Shown: positions 19,838 through 29,609, counted from the first letter of the stretch. The stretch is DNA of 64,000 nucleotides from Staphylococcus sp. IVB6214 (GCF_025558585.1 NZ_CP094723.1:1984001-2048000); one strand, 5' to 3'. The notes: generated from the letters alone by a model not told the origin. Made by a program: numbers and translations.

Positions 19838-20698
19838 ATGAAAAAATTAACTACTGCTACAATCGCTACTTTAGGCTTAGTTACATTTGGTGCTGCTACT
19901 GCAGATGACGCATCAGCAGCTGAACAACTTAACGTAAACTCTCAATATACAACTACATACTCTGAAGCTACTGGTGACTACGTAACTGTTGACGTCAATG
20001 GTAACAAACACCACACTTTAGATGGTAACTGGGATCCATCAATGTTCAACAACGAATCATACAAATTCTGGGTTGTTGATGAAAACGGTACTTACAACTA
20101 CTACTACTATTCAAATGATAACGCTGATTACAGCTATGCAACTCAAAATACAGCTGTTGCAACACCTGTTGTAAACAACGCTGACTACAACGTACAATCA
20201 GCTGACTATGTAGAAGCTGTTCCTTACACAACAACTACAGCTAACTACACACAACAACCTGCAGCTGCACCAGCAAACAACAACACTGATTACAACTACA
20301 CAACAACTACAACAAATACTACAACAACTACAACTACAAGTGCTCCTGCAGCAACTGGTTTAACATACGGTAAAGGTGGACAAGGTAACCTTTACACTTC
20401 AGGTCAATGTACTTACTATGCATACGAGCGTTCAGGTGGCCGTGTAGGTTCACTTTGGGGCAATGCAAATAACTGGGCTAGCGCTGCGCGTTCAGCTGGT
20501 TACACAGTAAATAACACACCTGCAGCTGGTGCAATCATGCAAACAACAGCTGGTGGTTATGGTCACGTTGCTTACGTTGAAAACGTAGGTGCTAATGGTT
20601 CAGTTACAGTTTCAGAAATGAACTATACTGGTGTTGGTCAAGTAAGTTCACGTACTTTATCAGCTAGCCAAGCTGCTTCATATAACTACATTCACTAA
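19838..20698 (+). CDS. ssaA: SsaA-like secreted CHAP-domain protein
   Basis: 286 residues behind GAGGAG. A signal peptide is cut near ASA-A (about residue 28). A tyrosine/asparagine-rich middle and a Thr-rich linker (about 135-170) precede a C-terminal CHAP domain. The catalytic Cys is in SGQCTYYAYER and the His in GYGHVAYVE, so the amidase/endopeptidase centre is intact. In S. aureus ssaA is a WalKR target; no exact WalR site is visible upstream here. Several SsaA paralogues exist in staphylococci, so the symbol denotes the family. Confidence 0.88.
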   Translation: MKKLTTATIATLGLVTFGAATADDASAAEQLNVNSQYTTTYSEATGDYVTVDVNGNKHHTLDGNWDPSMFNNESYKFWVVDENGTYNYYYYSNDNADYSYATQNTAVATPVVNNADYNVQSADYVEAVPYTTTTANYTQQPAAAPANNNTDYNYTTTTTNTTTTTTTSAPAATGLTYGKGGQGNLYTSGQCTYYAYERSGGRVGSLWGNANNWASAARSAGYTVNNTPAAGAIMQTTAGGYGHVAYVENVGANGSVTVSEMNYTGVGQVSSRTLSASQAASYNYIH

Positions 20699-20719
20699 TT
20701 TCATAACATAAACGATTCA

Positions 20720-20749
20720 AGAGAGTGATTAACGTCACTCTCTTTTTTT
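20720..20749 (+). terminator. Terminator of the ssaA-like gene
   Basis: AGAGAGTGA / TCACTCTCT stem followed by seven T residues. Confidence 0.92.
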
Positions 20750-20854
20750 GGTTTCTTCTTTCTTATCAAGCGGTTCATTTGTCTTTGCGCTACAATACCG
20801 CTACAATAAAACGCATATTACATTGCTTTCTCAGAATAAATAAAGGAATTCTCT

Positions 20855-21412
20855 ATGAAACGAATCATCATCGTATTTTGTTATATATGTAGCTTTTCTA
20901 TACTTATTTTCTTAACGTATAAATACCAAGAGCAGCTCTTCAAACCTGTGACAGAGTGGTACGAAGAGACAGGACGCCATATGCTGAAGCCTGATCGACA
21001 AACCCAACCATTTGGGCATTATAAAAACGGTCTCTCATTCAACGGTGACAACCGCCATTATGGTGTGGATTATCACCTACCCAAGAATACACCAGTCCTA
21101 GCCGCTTCAGATGGCACGATTACACGAACAATGAATGACCGTTATGGCGGTAAAATGATTGAACTGCAAGAAGCCGGTCACACATACTATCAATGGTATG
21201 GCCATCTCAATACTTTTTCAGTTGAAGAAGGAGATACTGTACGCCAAGGAGATGTCATTGGCATGTCTGGCAATACAGGAGAATTCACCACAGGCCCGCA
21301 TCTGCACTTTCAACGCATGAAAAGCGGAATCGGTAATGCGTATGCCATCGATCCAGAACCTTATGTCGAATCACTTCCAGATAAACAGTATAGTCTCTTT
21401 CATATTAAATAG
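20855..21412 (+). CDS. Membrane-anchored M23 peptidase (LytM/lysostaphin-type)
   Basis: 185 residues, ATG behind AAAGGAA. One N-terminal membrane helix (residues 3-22) without an obvious cleavage site, then an M23 domain with its zinc motifs: HYGVDYHLP (His and Asp) and GPHLHF at the C-terminal side, plus the GNTGEF loop. These peptidases cut peptide cross-bridges in peptidoglycan. It is short for the family, containing little but the catalytic domain. Same direction as the two preceding wall enzymes, each with its own terminator. Confidence 0.88.
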   Translation: MKRIIIVFCYICSFSILIFLTYKYQEQLFKPVTEWYEETGRHMLKPDRQTQPFGHYKNGLSFNGDNRHYGVDYHLPKNTPVLAASDGTITRTMNDRYGGKMIELQEAGHTYYQWYGHLNTFSVEEGDTVRQGDVIGMSGNTGEFTTGPHLHFQRMKSGIGNAYAIDPEPYVESLPDKQYSLFHIK

Positions 21413-21420
21413 TGACATAT

Positions 21421-21459
21421 CAAAGCCCTTATCAACTTTAAACTGATAAGGGCTTTGAT
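21421..21459. terminator. Bidirectional terminator
   Basis: CAAAGCCCTTATCA / TGATAAGGGCTTTG inverted repeat between the convergent M23 peptidase and RelP genes, T-rich on both flanks. Confidence 0.92.
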
Positions 21460-21473
21460 TTATGGACACCATT

Positions 21474-22178
21474 TTAATACTGGTTATCTTCTTGAATTTC
21501 CATATGTACACGTTGCATTTTATCTTCCACACTTGCAATCTCATCAGCGCATTCTTTCAGCAAATGACGATAACTATCTGTGTTTTTATCTGTTTTATAA
21601 TGTAGTTTATGTTCTAAACTTGCCCACATATCCATACCAATTGTTCGCAATTGAATTTCCACAGGCGTTTCTACAACACCATCTGTTAAAAACAACGGAA
21701 CTGTGACAACAAGATGTAAGCTCTTATAGCCATTTTCTTTAGGCGTCTCTACATAATCTTTGCGTTTTAAAAGTTTAATATCTGACTGTTGTAGTAATAG
21801 CTTCTCTACTGTATAAATATCATCCAAGTAATTACAAATCACACGGATACCTGCAATATCATGAATCGTTTCTTTCGCTGTGTCTGCCGTGAGTTCAAGT
21901 CCTTTACGCTTTAGTTTTTGGATGAGACTGGGTAGCTTTTTCACACGACGTTCCATATGATGGATTGGATTGTGTGCGGTTTTTAATTGAAAGTCTTCAT
22001 CGAGAATACGTAGCTTGGTACTGATTTCTTCCAAAGCAGCACCGTATATATGTTCTAACTCCACAAATTGCAAGACTTGTTCAAAGCTATCTGTCATCTC
22101 AAGACTTTGATGAGAATAAGCCGCAATTTCTTTTTTCAAATTTTCAATGTTAAGTGGGACTGTTTTTTCAACAAACAT
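21474..22178 (-). CDS. relP: RelP-type small alarmone synthetase (GTP pyrophosphokinase)
   Basis: 234 residues from ATG 22178 (eight bases after GGAG; a GTG at 22187 is the alternative). A single synthetase domain with the motifs [28 protein letters not shown] and NGYKSLHL, and no hydrolase or TGS domain. The arrangement follows B. subtilis YwaC/RelP and not RelQ, which differs at the N-terminus. It makes (p)ppGpp from ATP and GDP/GTP, typically in response to cell-envelope stress. Monocistronic. Confidence 0.88.
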   Translation of the reverse strand: MFVEKTVPLNIENLKKEIAAYSHQSLEMTDSFEQVLQFVELEHIYGAALEEISTKLRILDEDFQLKTAHNPIHHMERRVKKLPSLIQKLKRKGLELTADTAKETIHDIAGIRVICNYLDDIYTVEKLLLQQSDIKLLKRKDYVETPKENGYKSLHLVVTVPLFLTDGVVETPVEIQLRTIGMDMWASLEHKLHYKTDKNTDSYRHLLKECADEIASVEDKMQRVHMEIQEDNQY

Positions 22179-22260
22179 GACATTCACTCCAATCTTTCTT
22201 CTGTTCTATTCTAGATTACTATGTAACGTTCTAAGATGAAAGCGTGTTGATCACACCAAA

Positions 22261-22294
22261 TAAAAAGCCACTAACGTCTCTTACGTTAATGACT
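22261..22294 (-). terminator. Terminator of the nitroreductase gene
   Basis: Minus-strand stem AGTCATTAACGT / ACGTTAGTGGCT followed by TTTTTATT. Confidence 0.85.
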
Positions 22295-22307
22295 CTTATT
22301 GTTTGTA

Positions 22308-22937
22308 TTAGTGATAACTGCGGATCTTGTCGACTGGCAAGCGTGATGTGCGCTTCCCTTCTTCGACACCCTTACCTATTGCTACAATTACAACAGGTAC
22401 GTAACGTTCCGGATCTAATCCGAATGTTTCAGCGATATGTGCATGATCAAAGCCACCGATTGGATTTGTATCATAACCGTATTGACGTGCTACAAGCATC
22501 AATTGCATCGCTGCTAAACTACTATCCACTTTGACAATATCATTCATCTGCGCCGGTGTGAGTTGCTTATACATTTCTACAAAGCGACCTACAAGATCAT
22601 CTTTAATCTCTTGTGGCATATAACCTTGTGCTACTGCCGCACCATAAATATCTTCGGCATATTCATAATTTAACATATCACCAAAAATAACAATCATCGC
22701 TGCAGATGTATCGTTTTGGCGAGTATTAAATTGAACGAGCGGGCGCAACTTATCTTTTCCTTCTTCTGACTCTACAACGACAAAACGCCAAGGTTGCATA
22801 TTGATTGAAGACGGTGCTTTCGTTGCTTTTCGGATGATTTCATCCATTTCTTCATGTGGAATTTTCACTTCTGGATCGAATACTTTTACAGAACGTCGAC
22901 CCATTAATATATCTTCAAAATCATTTTTCACTGTCAT
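22308..22937 (-). CDS. Nitroreductase-family NAD(P)H oxidoreductase
   Basis: 209 residues. The FMN-binding N-terminus GRRSVKVFD (about residue 13), APSSINMQPWRFVVV (about 41) and the C-terminal GGFDHAHIAETFGL plus VPVVIVAIGKG match the YdgI/YodC group of homodimeric flavin reductases. Physiological acceptor unknown. Monocistronic; a terminator follows. Confidence 0.88.
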   Translation of the reverse strand: MTVKNDFEDILMGRRSVKVFDPEVKIPHEEMDEIIRKATKAPSSINMQPWRFVVVESEEGKDKLRPLVQFNTRQNDTSAAMIVIFGDMLNYEYAEDIYGAAVAQGYMPQEIKDDLVGRFVEMYKQLTPAQMNDIVKVDSSLAAMQLMLVARQYGYDTNPIGGFDHAHIAETFGLDPERYVPVVIVAIGKGVEEGKRTSRLPVDKIRSYH

Positions 22938-23042
22938 GATGCTGTCTCCTTTTGTTTATCACAATCTAAGTATGCCCATATTATATTTTATGCAGTACAT
23001 ACATTCAAATATAAAGCTTATATAATAACTCGACATTACATT

Positions 23043-23083
23043 AAAAAAACGTATCAAGATGTGATGATGCATCTCAATACGTT
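23043..23083 (-). terminator. Terminator of the Rossmann-fold protein gene
   Basis: Minus-strand stem AACGTATTGAGATG / CATCTTGATACGTT followed by seven T residues. Confidence 0.9.
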
Positions 23084-23093
23084 ACGATACATT

Positions 23094-23978
23094 TTATTGT
23101 TGAAACTTCTCCCAGTACTTTCCGAACAAAAACGATACGATAACATGTATCGGAGCTTGCGTATATTTGTAAATTCCCCACGGTAGACGTGGCACGAAAT
23201 CATGCAGTCCAATCAAGCATTGTGCTGCGTCTTGTGGACAGCGTCGTATCTCAAACCTTGGTTGACGCTCACTCGCCCCTACCATTAAACCACCAGTAAT
23301 GTTCATCACAACACGATTCACTCGATCACTCTGTTGTGCATGTTGCATTCGAATGAGTGGAAGATTAAATGGCGCCAATAAAATTGTGAAGTTTTCACCA
23401 TCATACACCCCATTGATCAGCCGACCGTTTAAAGTTCTCAAAAAACGCCCATAGAACGATAGTGCGCCTTCCATTGTAATGCCTTCAGGTATCGTGAGAC
23501 TTTGTACGGAACGAACTGTATGGATGTCCCTAGACACTTGTGATAGCACATTGCGACCTTGCTGCAAATAGTTTTTATGTCGTAACGCATATGTGACAGG
23601 TATCTCATATGCTGCAAATATCTCTTTTAAGCACTTCACAGGCTTTGACTGCATGACAAGGACGTGCTGAACATGAGATTGACTGATTGCTTGTGCAAGA
23701 TTGTCATATACCAATTGCTGTCTGTCTTGTTTTCTCACTTGTGTCAAGGCCGTATAAGAACGGATTGGCTCGCCGATGATGGCTACAAACGATACATCTA
23801 CTAACGCTTGTTGTAAGTCAGCTGTATTGAATAAATCAATGACTTTGGTTTTACCTTTTGTTGTTTGTGTAACACCGGGTGCCACTTGGACATACACATC
23901 ATGCCCTTCAGAAAGCAATGCATTGACATAACGATCTGTAAACGCACGACCGTCTGTTAAAACGAGTACTTTTACCAT
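23094..23978 (-). CDS. NAD(P)-binding Rossmann-fold (atypical SDR-like) protein
   Basis: 294 residues from ATG 23978; a GTG three codons upstream is an alternative and the ribosome site is weak. The N-terminus VKVLVLTDGRAFTDRYVNALLSEGHDV forms a beta-alpha-beta unit but lacks the full GxxGxxG signature, so nucleotide binding is inferred. The C-terminal 130 residues show no recognisable motif. Similar to YwnB-like or complex-I-intermediate-like proteins only in outline. Function unknown. Confidence 0.65.
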   Translation of the reverse strand: MVKVLVLTDGRAFTDRYVNALLSEGHDVYVQVAPGVTQTTKGKTKVIDLFNTADLQQALVDVSFVAIIGEPIRSYTALTQVRKQDRQQLVYDNLAQAISQSHVQHVLVMQSKPVKCLKEIFAAYEIPVTYALRHKNYLQQGRNVLSQVSRDIHTVRSVQSLTIPEGITMEGALSFYGRFLRTLNGRLINGVYDGENFTILLAPFNLPLIRMQHAQQSDRVNRVVMNITGGLMVGASERQPRFEIRRCPQDAAQCLIGLHDFVPRLPWGIYKYTQAPIHVIVSFLFGKYWEKFQQ

Positions 23979-24074
23979 TTCTCTCACACTCTCATTTAAT
24001 CAATTAATTGTCTTCATTATAACAAAATTTGTAGACACACTCTTCCATCAGCCATTATAACCTTGGCATCACAT

Positions 24075-24105
24075 AAAAGGCTAGAACGATATCGTCCTAG
24101 CCTTT
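24075..24105. terminator. Terminator of the sst operon
   Basis: AAAGGCTAGAACGAT / ATCGTCCTAGCCTTT perfect-looking hairpin, seven bases beyond the sstD stop. Confidence 0.92.
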
Positions 24106-24111
24106 ATCATC

Positions 24112-25155
24112 TTATTTATCTAAGTTTAGACCTTTTTCAAGTTCATCAACTTGTTTCATTGTTGTTGTTACTGAACCTGATGCGAAGTACCATAACTTCG
24201 GATCAACTTCTACAACTTCATCATTTTTAATTGCTTTAACATCTTTTAAGACATCGTTACCAAGTACTTGTTTTGCAGTTGATTTGCCACCAATTGCTTG
24301 TCCACGGTCCATCGCAAAGATGATATCTGGGTTTTTCTCGCTCACATATTCATTCGTTACGTTTTGGCCATGTCCACTTGATTTAACATTGTTGTCTGCA
24401 GGTTTAAAACCTAACGTGTCATAGATGATACCACCGAAACGGTCACCAGTACCGTATGTTGATAATTCACCTTCGTTCACTAATAAGTACATTGCTTTCT
24501 TGTCTAAGTCTTTTGTTTTCTTTTTCATGTCAGCAATTTTCTTATCCATATCTTCATTTAACTTTTTAACATCGTCTGCTTTGTCATAAATTTTGCCAAG
24601 TGTTTCAGCATTCATTTTCATTGAATCTACATATTTGCTGTAATCTGCACCCATATATACAAGTGCTGCTTTAGGTGCTGCTTTTTTCAACTCATCAATT
24701 GTTTGTTGGTTTGCTGTACGTGATGATAAGAAGATTACGTCTGGTTTTACTTTTGCTACTGCATCGTAGTTCACTTCTTTTAAGCTACCTACATTTTCAT
24801 ATTTTTCGTCTTTGAATTCTGATAAAAAGTCAGGTAATGATGCATTATCTTCACCTTTTGGTAATGCTGCAATACTACTTTGTAAGCCTAATTCTTTCAT
24901 TGTATCTACTGTACCATAGTCAAATACAACTGCTTTTTTAGGTTTCACTGGTACTTTCACTGTATCTTTGTACGCTTTGTCTTCGCTGCCGTCTTCCGCT
25001 TCACCAGCAATCATAAAGTCATTTTTAACTTCGACTGTTTTTGGTTCACTACTTTCTTTACTTTCTGATTTTTCATCACTGTTACTGTTATTGCCACATG
25101 CTACTAAAATAAGCATCATTGCGAATACAACTAATAAACCTAACTTTTTCATCAT
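24112..25155 (-). CDS. sstD: Siderophore-binding lipoprotein SstD
   Basis: 347 residues. Lipobox LVAC at residues 17-20 is preceded by a short hydrophobic signal, so it is a membrane-tethered lipoprotein, followed by a Ser/Lys/Glu linker. The mature part is a class III (FecB-like) iron-complex binding protein with a catecholate-receptor pattern (KKAVVFDYGTVDTMKELG). The start ATG overlaps the sstC stop (ATGA) and a second ATG follows at once. It is the last gene of sstABCD. Family knowledge: SstD binds catechol siderophores and catecholamine-iron. Confidence 0.9.
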   Translation of the reverse strand: MMKKLGLLVVFAMMLILVACGNNSNSDEKSESKESSEPKTVEVKNDFMIAGEAEDGSEDKAYKDTVKVPVKPKKAVVFDYGTVDTMKELGLQSSIAALPKGEDNASLPDFLSEFKDEKYENVGSLKEVNYDAVAKVKPDVIFLSSRTANQQTIDELKKAAPKAALVYMGADYSKYVDSMKMNAETLGKIYDKADDVKKLNEDMDKKIADMKKKTKDLDKKAMYLLVNEGELSTYGTGDRFGGIIYDTLGFKPADNNVKSSGHGQNVTNEYVSEKNPDIIFAMDRGQAIGGKSTAKQVLGNDVLKDVKAIKNDEVVEVDPKLWYFASGSVTTTMKQVDELEKGLNLDK

Positions 25156-25973
25156 TTTCCTCCTGTTAACTCAGCTAAATTTTTATTTTGAATTTGATGA
25201 TACATACATGGTAATTCATCAAAATAAATACAAATTTGTTGTCCTCGAATTGTTTCGATTTTAACATCCATTTCATATAATTCTCTTAAAACAGATGAAT
25301 GAATCACATCTCGTTTATCTGCAGCTTTGACAATTTTACCGTCTTTCAACGCGACAATGTCGTCAGAATAAACAGATGCAAAGTTAATGTCGTGTAAAAC
25401 AACGATAATCGTTTTGTTATGAAAAGCAGCCAACTCACGTAACGTCTGCATGATTTGTACAGAGTGTTTCATATCTAAATTATTCAACGGTTCGTCGAGT
25501 AAGATATAATCCGTATCTTGTGCAATCGTCATTGCGATGTAGGCACGTTGACGCTGTCCGCCTGATAGCGTCTTCAAATATCGATGGCGAATCTCATCTA
25601 ACTTGAGCAACGAAATCGCTTCATTCACTTTTTCTTTATCTTCTTTTTTCATATAACCTTTTGAATAAGGAAAACGTCCAAAGTTCACCAGCTGTTCAAC
25701 CGTAATATTCAATTCTGTATGATTCGTTTGTTTCAAAATTGAAAGTTGTTTCGCTAAAACATTATCACCGTAATCTTCTAAGCGCTTCCCTTCGATTTTG
25801 ATATCACCTGAATCATAATCGTTCAATCGACTGATTGCTGATAACAGTGTACTCTTACCTGCTCCGTTCGGTCCGATGAGTGAAGTGAGTCTACCTTTAT
25901 GTACATCGACATTGATATCCGTCAATATCTGTTTGTTATCAATTGATTGATTCAATCCTCGAATACTAATCAT
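25152..25973 (-). CDS. sstC: Iron-siderophore ABC transporter ATPase SstC
   Basis: 273 residues. Walker A GPNGAGKST (about 33-41), ABC signature LSGGQRQR (about 136), Walker B YILLDEPLNNLD and the H-loop VLHDINFA are all intact. It overlaps sstB by four bases (ATGA), indicating translational coupling. It energises import through SstA-SstB. Confidence 0.92.
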   Translation of the reverse strand: MISIRGLNQSIDNKQILTDINVDVHKGRLTSLIGPNGAGKSTLLSAISRLNDYDSGDIKIEGKRLEDYGDNVLAKQLSILKQTNHTELNITVEQLVNFGRFPYSKGYMKKEDKEKVNEAISLLKLDEIRHRYLKTLSGGQRQRAYIAMTIAQDTDYILLDEPLNNLDMKHSVQIMQTLRELAAFHNKTIIVVLHDINFASVYSDDIVALKDGKIVKAADKRDVIHSSVLRELYEMDVKIETIRGQQICIYFDELPCMYHQIQNKNLAELTGGK

Positions 25974-26929
25974 GTTGTTGTCCTCCTTCTCATCAATAGA
26001 TAAATAAAGTAAATACCACCAATCAAATTAATCAAAATACTAATTTGCGTCGTTGCTTCAAAGAGATTCTCTACGATCCACTGTGCAATAAATAAGCTAA
26101 TCCAGCTAATAAATACTGTCGCTGGTAACATATATTTGTGTTCAAATGTTTTCATCAACTCATGTGCCAAGTTCACAGTCAGCAATCCGAGAAATGTGAT
26201 TGGACCCACTAAAGCAGTCGCAATCGCAACCATCAACGCCACGATAATCAATAAGAAACGTGTCAAATTGCTGTACGAAATACCTAAGTTTATCGCTTGC
26301 GCACGTCCGAGCAGCAATACATCCATGTACGGCATCATAATGACTGTCACAATCAGCAATATAACAAGAATCACTCCACAGATTGTCACAAGTTTCGGAT
26401 TGGATGCATCAAAATTGGCGAACATCGCACTTTGTACGACAAGGAAGTCTTCCGGATTGATTAACAGTTCGAAAAACCCTGTAATGCTGCGGAAGAATGT
26501 CCCAAGTATCACACCAATTAAAAGAATAAAATACACGGAAAATTGTCCTACTCTGAAAATCCCTTCAAATAAAACCAGCGCAAAAATAACCATAGCGACG
26601 AGTGAGATTGAAAAGTTTAAATAGAAGTTTGTAACGAAGATAGAACCTGTGCCAAACACAAATAATATCAAGACTTTACTAAATAGATAAACTGCATCTA
26701 ATCCCATAATCGACGGTGTTAGTAAACGATTGACTGTAATCGCTTGGAAAACGACCGTGGATGCCGCAATTGCAGCGCCTACAAGGATAATCAATATGAA
26801 CTTACGCAGACGACTCGTCAATTGATATTCAAATATTTCAAAATCAATACCGATTAACAAATAGCCTAGTGCAACGACAAGTGTCACCACACCTAAGATG
26901 AGTAGTTTTTGTAATGGCTTATTGGACAT
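25970..26929 (-). CDS. sstB: Iron-siderophore ABC transporter permease SstB
   Basis: 319 residues, FecCD/BtuC-type permease with about nine to ten membrane helices and the cytoplasmic coupling segment GRAQAINLGISYS before GPITFLGLLTVNLAH. It overlaps sstA by 11 bases and sstC by 4 bases, so it is operon-encoded and probably forms a heterodimer with SstA. Confidence 0.92.
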   Translation of the reverse strand: MSNKPLQKLLILGVVTLVVALGYLLIGIDFEIFEYQLTSRLRKFILIILVGAAIAASTVVFQAITVNRLLTPSIMGLDAVYLFSKVLILFVFGTGSIFVTNFYLNFSISLVAMVIFALVLFEGIFRVGQFSVYFILLIGVILGTFFRSITGFFELLINPEDFLVVQSAMFANFDASNPKLVTICGVILVILLIVTVIMMPYMDVLLLGRAQAINLGISYSNLTRFLLIIVALMVAIATALVGPITFLGLLTVNLAHELMKTFEHKYMLPATVFISWISLFIAQWIVENLFEATTQISILINLIGGIYFIYLLMRRRTTT

Positions 26930-27887
26930 AATGACGTCGCCCCCTTATCAACATGATGATAAAGATGAATGTCCCGAAAACACCAATCGTTAAGCCGATG
27001 TTAATCTCATATGGGTATACGATGACACGTCCTAAAATGTCCGAGAACAATACAAATATCGCACCGAGCATTGCTGTATGTGGCAAAGCATTCTTCAAAT
27101 GATCCCCACGAAATATAGACACGACATTCGGAACAATTAACCCTAGAAACGGCAATGTTCCGACCGTTACTACAACTAATGCTGTAATTGTTGCTGTAAT
27201 AAACAAACCGATATTCATGATCAGATCATAATTCAATCCTAAGTTTCTACTGAAGTCACGCCCCATACCTGCAATGGTAAATTGATTGGCAAAAACATAT
27301 GTAAGTATGAGTAGCGGTATGCTGAGATAAAGAATCTCATAACGGCCACTCGTAATCACTGCGAAGTTACCGTTTAACCAGTTCCCAAGACTTTGAACTG
27401 CGTTTGTACGCAATGCCAAAAATGTTGAAAAACTTGAAACGATTCCACCCAACATAATTCCAATCAGTGGAACAAAGATGACATCTTTAAACTTAATGCG
27501 TTGAATCATTTGGACGAATAGGAAAGTGCCACCTACACTACATACAACTGCAAAACCAAGTTTGACAAGAATATGTTGTGATGGGAAAAACAGTAGCGAG
27601 ATCAGTATCCCTAACTTTGCCCATTCCATTGTGCCGGCAGTCGTTGGACTCACAAACTTGTTCTGCATCATCTGTTGCATAATCAAACCTGCAAGTGCCA
27701 ACGTACTTCCTGAGATTAAAATACTCACCGTACGTGGAATTCGACTTGCGAACAAAATATTAAGTTGATGGTCATTGAACGTAAATAGCGCACTAATCGG
27801 CACACTACTCACACCAATAAACAAAGAACACACAGTCAGAACACAGAGTACTGCAAACAACACATAGCCATTCATTAAATTACGCAT
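26919..27887 (-). CDS. sstA: Iron-siderophore ABC transporter permease SstA
   Basis: 322 residues from ATG 27887 behind AAAGGAGA; the longer frame upstream runs through the Fur box and is not credible. FecCD-type permease with a clear helix pattern, RIPRTVSILISGSTLALAGLI near the N-terminus and GTLPFLGLIVPNVV late. First gene of the operon. A Fur-type operator lies 42-56 bases upstream, so the operon is expected to be iron-repressed. Confidence 0.92.
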   Translation of the reverse strand: MRNLMNGYVLFAVLCVLTVCSLFIGVSSVPISALFTFNDHQLNILFASRIPRTVSILISGSTLALAGLIMQQMMQNKFVSPTTAGTMEWAKLGILISLLFFPSQHILVKLGFAVVCSVGGTFLFVQMIQRIKFKDVIFVPLIGIMLGGIVSSFSTFLALRTNAVQSLGNWLNGNFAVITSGRYEILYLSIPLLILTYVFANQFTIAGMGRDFSRNLGLNYDLIMNIGLFITATITALVVVTVGTLPFLGLIVPNVVSIFRGDHLKNALPHTAMLGAIFVLFSDILGRVIVYPYEINIGLTIGVFGTFIFIIMLIRGRRHYVQ

Positions 27888-27928
27888 CACTCTGTCTCCT
27901 TTTAACAAACAATCAATGATAATGTAAA

Positions 27929-27943
27929 TGAAAATCATTATCA
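27929..27943. promoter_or_regulatory. Fur box upstream of sstA
   Basis: TGAAAATCATTATCA matches the 7-1-7 Fur core TGATAATNATTATCA at 14 of the 15 positions, counting N as free. A second, weaker and overlapping half-site array starts with TGATAATG at 27917. Confidence 0.85.
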
Positions 27944-28081
27944 ATTGAATTTTAACATCAATACACTCAAATCGCAATCGTATTTTTTTATTATTTATTG
28001 GGCAATTTCTTATTTTGCCAAAACTTATTTTCAAATTTATCCAAATATAATATTGACTTTTTATGTCTTTTTATAACAATG

Positions 28082-28137
28082 AAAAAAGTGTGAAATCATG
28101 CACATTCCTCATAGTAGGTGTACACAATTTCACACTT
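28082..28137 (-). terminator. Terminator of the small membrane protein gene
   Basis: Minus-strand stem AAGTGTGAAAT / ATTTCACACTT with a partly paired loop, followed by TTTTTT. Confidence 0.88.
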
Positions 28138-28153
28138 CGTTTCTTTTTATTTG

Positions 28154-28330
28154 TTAACCTCTTCCAATAAATAACAACATTAAATATAAAGTTGTCAAGA
28201 TAGCTGCTACTATCACTAAATTTGTTGAATTGTCGCCTTTTGTTGCTGTTACTAAAGAACGTACTGCAATGACCCAGCTGACAATAACAGCAATCGCTAG
28301 GACGATCAATAATACTGTCACGCCATCCAC
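28154..28330 (-). CDS. Small (58-residue) two-helix membrane protein
   Basis: A GTG at 28330 opens a frame whose product begins VDGVTVLLIVLAIAVIV and has two hydrophobic helices (about residues 4-24 and 38-55) joined by a short loop with TATKGDNST, ending FIGRG. A GAGGAG site is just upstream, though close (three bases); the GTG three codons on is the alternative start. A strong terminator follows. Coding character comes from the clean alternation of hydrophobic segments and a polar loop. A longer overlapping frame here (28071-28334) is rich in Cys/Ser/Arg and looks spurious. Function unknown. Confidence 0.65.
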   Translation of the reverse strand: MDGVTVLLIVLAIAVIVSWVIAVRSLVTATKGDNSTNLVIVAAILTTLYLMLLFIGRG

Positions 28331-28483
28331 ACACTCCTCATTCTGAAGATTTTCTTGATTATCTTACCATAAAAACAAAAGAAATGGGACTGATAAAAGC
28401 CTTAGATACATACCCTTTTAAATCATAAAACAAGGTTATTATATCATTAAAATATGTACAAATTGTGACGACTCAATTTGTAT

Positions 28484-28524
28484 AAAAAAATCACCATAGC
28501 AACTTGGGGGATTGCCATGGTGAT
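28484..28524 (-). terminator. Terminator of the cidAB operon
   Basis: Minus-strand stem ATCACCATGGCAA / TTGCTATGGTGAT followed by seven T residues, ten bases after the cidB stop. Confidence 0.92.
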
Positions 28525-28533
28525 ACGAATCAT

Positions 28534-29220
28534 TTAATAAAACAACATTAATAATACGGGAAGCATAACTGAACTCAATACAGCAGAGAGTATCATACCA
28601 ATTGAGCTAAATGCACCAGATTCCAAATCCATCTCTAGGGCTCGGGCAGTCCCAAAGGCATGAGAAGCATTTCCAAAAGTCATACCACGCGCAATGGCAG
28701 ATTTGAAATGTGTCATGCGGATTAGAAAGGCACCTAACATACTTCCGAGTAAGCCAGTGGCGATGATGAACATGATGGTGATGGTATCTTCACCGCCGAG
28801 TTGATGTGACACTTGAATACCGACTGCTGCGGTAATCGAACGGGGTAATAGTGTCACAATCTCTTCACGATGGTAACCGAGTAATTTGAGTGAGAAAAAT
28901 ATCAGGGAAAAGTTCAAAATGACTGCTGTTACTACACTCATGAAGATAGTTTTAAAGTTTTTTACGATCTTATGTCTGTTTACATACAACGGGTATGCTA
29001 AGCATACCACAGTACAGCTCAGTAAATGGTTAATCCATTTACCGCCAACCATGTAGGTATGATAGTCTATTTGGAATAGAAGAAGTATGGCTATCACACC
29101 AAGAGATGCCACCAATGCGGGGTTCAAGATTGGTGACTTGAACTTGTTATAAAGCTTTTTCGCAATGATATACATAACGATTGTGAGTGCAATCATTGTT
29201 ATCGTTTCTAATGTTGTCAT
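28534..29220 (-). CDS. cidB: CidB/LrgB-family membrane protein
   Basis: 228 residues with multiple membrane helices and the family motifs [26 protein letters not shown] and [16 protein letters not shown]. The ATG overlaps the cidA stop (ATGA). With CidA it forms the holin-like system that affects murein hydrolase activity, autolysis and metabolite transport. The LysR neighbour assigns it to cid and not lrg. No cidC (pyruvate oxidase) follows; a terminator ends the operon here. Confidence 0.85.
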   Translation of the reverse strand: MTTLETITMIALTIVMYIIAKKLYNKFKSPILNPALVASLGVIAILLLFQIDYHTYMVGGKWINHLLSCTVVCLAYPLYVNRHKIVKNFKTIFMSVVTAVILNFSLIFFSLKLLGYHREEIVTLLPRSITAAVGIQVSHQLGGEDTITIMFIIATGLLGSMLGAFLIRMTHFKSAIARGMTFGNASHAFGTARALEMDLESGAFSSIGMILSAVLSSVMLPVLLMLFY

Positions 29221-29609
29221 ATGTTTCGATGGGGTCCTTTATCGAAGACTTTACCCATCGTCATCTTTTCAGCCACTATTCCTGAAGTTAATGCGACGAG
29301 TACTGTACCTACAACAACTAATGCGAAAAAGATAATAAAGTTCATATCAATCTCAGTGATGACGTCCATCACACCTATCACAGACGGAACGAAGAAAAAC
29401 ACCATTGTTGCAAGTAGGAAATTTGCACCATCTTTCACCCACGATACGCGAACAATTTTGAGTTGCAGTAACACATAGAATAGGATTAGTCCTACAATGC
29501 TTCCTGCTAAAGGCACATGGAAGAAAGTTTGAAGCCAACTACCTAGACGTGTGATACCATAAATCAGGGAAATTTGCCATATCACATTTAAGTACTTCAA
29601 TACGTTCAT
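29217..29609 (-). CDS. cidA: CidA-like holin protein
   Basis: 130 residues from ATG 29609 behind GAGGTGAG, matching the usual CidA length (about 131); a longer frame upstream is not supported by a ribosome site. Four hydrophobic segments with the family pattern [17 protein letters not shown] and [24 protein letters not shown]. Predicted to oligomerise in the membrane like a phage holin. Confidence 0.88.
   Translation of the reverse strand: MNVLKYLNVIWQISLIYGITRLGSWLQTFFHVPLAGSIVGLILFYVLLQLKIVRVSWVKDGANFLLATMVFFFVPSVIGVMDVITEIDMNFIIFFALVVVGTVLVALTSGIVAEKMTMGKVFDKGPHRNI

Noticed and set aside
28071..28334. An 87-residue minus-strand frame
   Set aside because: Cys/Ser/Arg-rich with no domain; it runs through the terminator and overlaps the far more protein-like 58-residue frame at 28154-28330.
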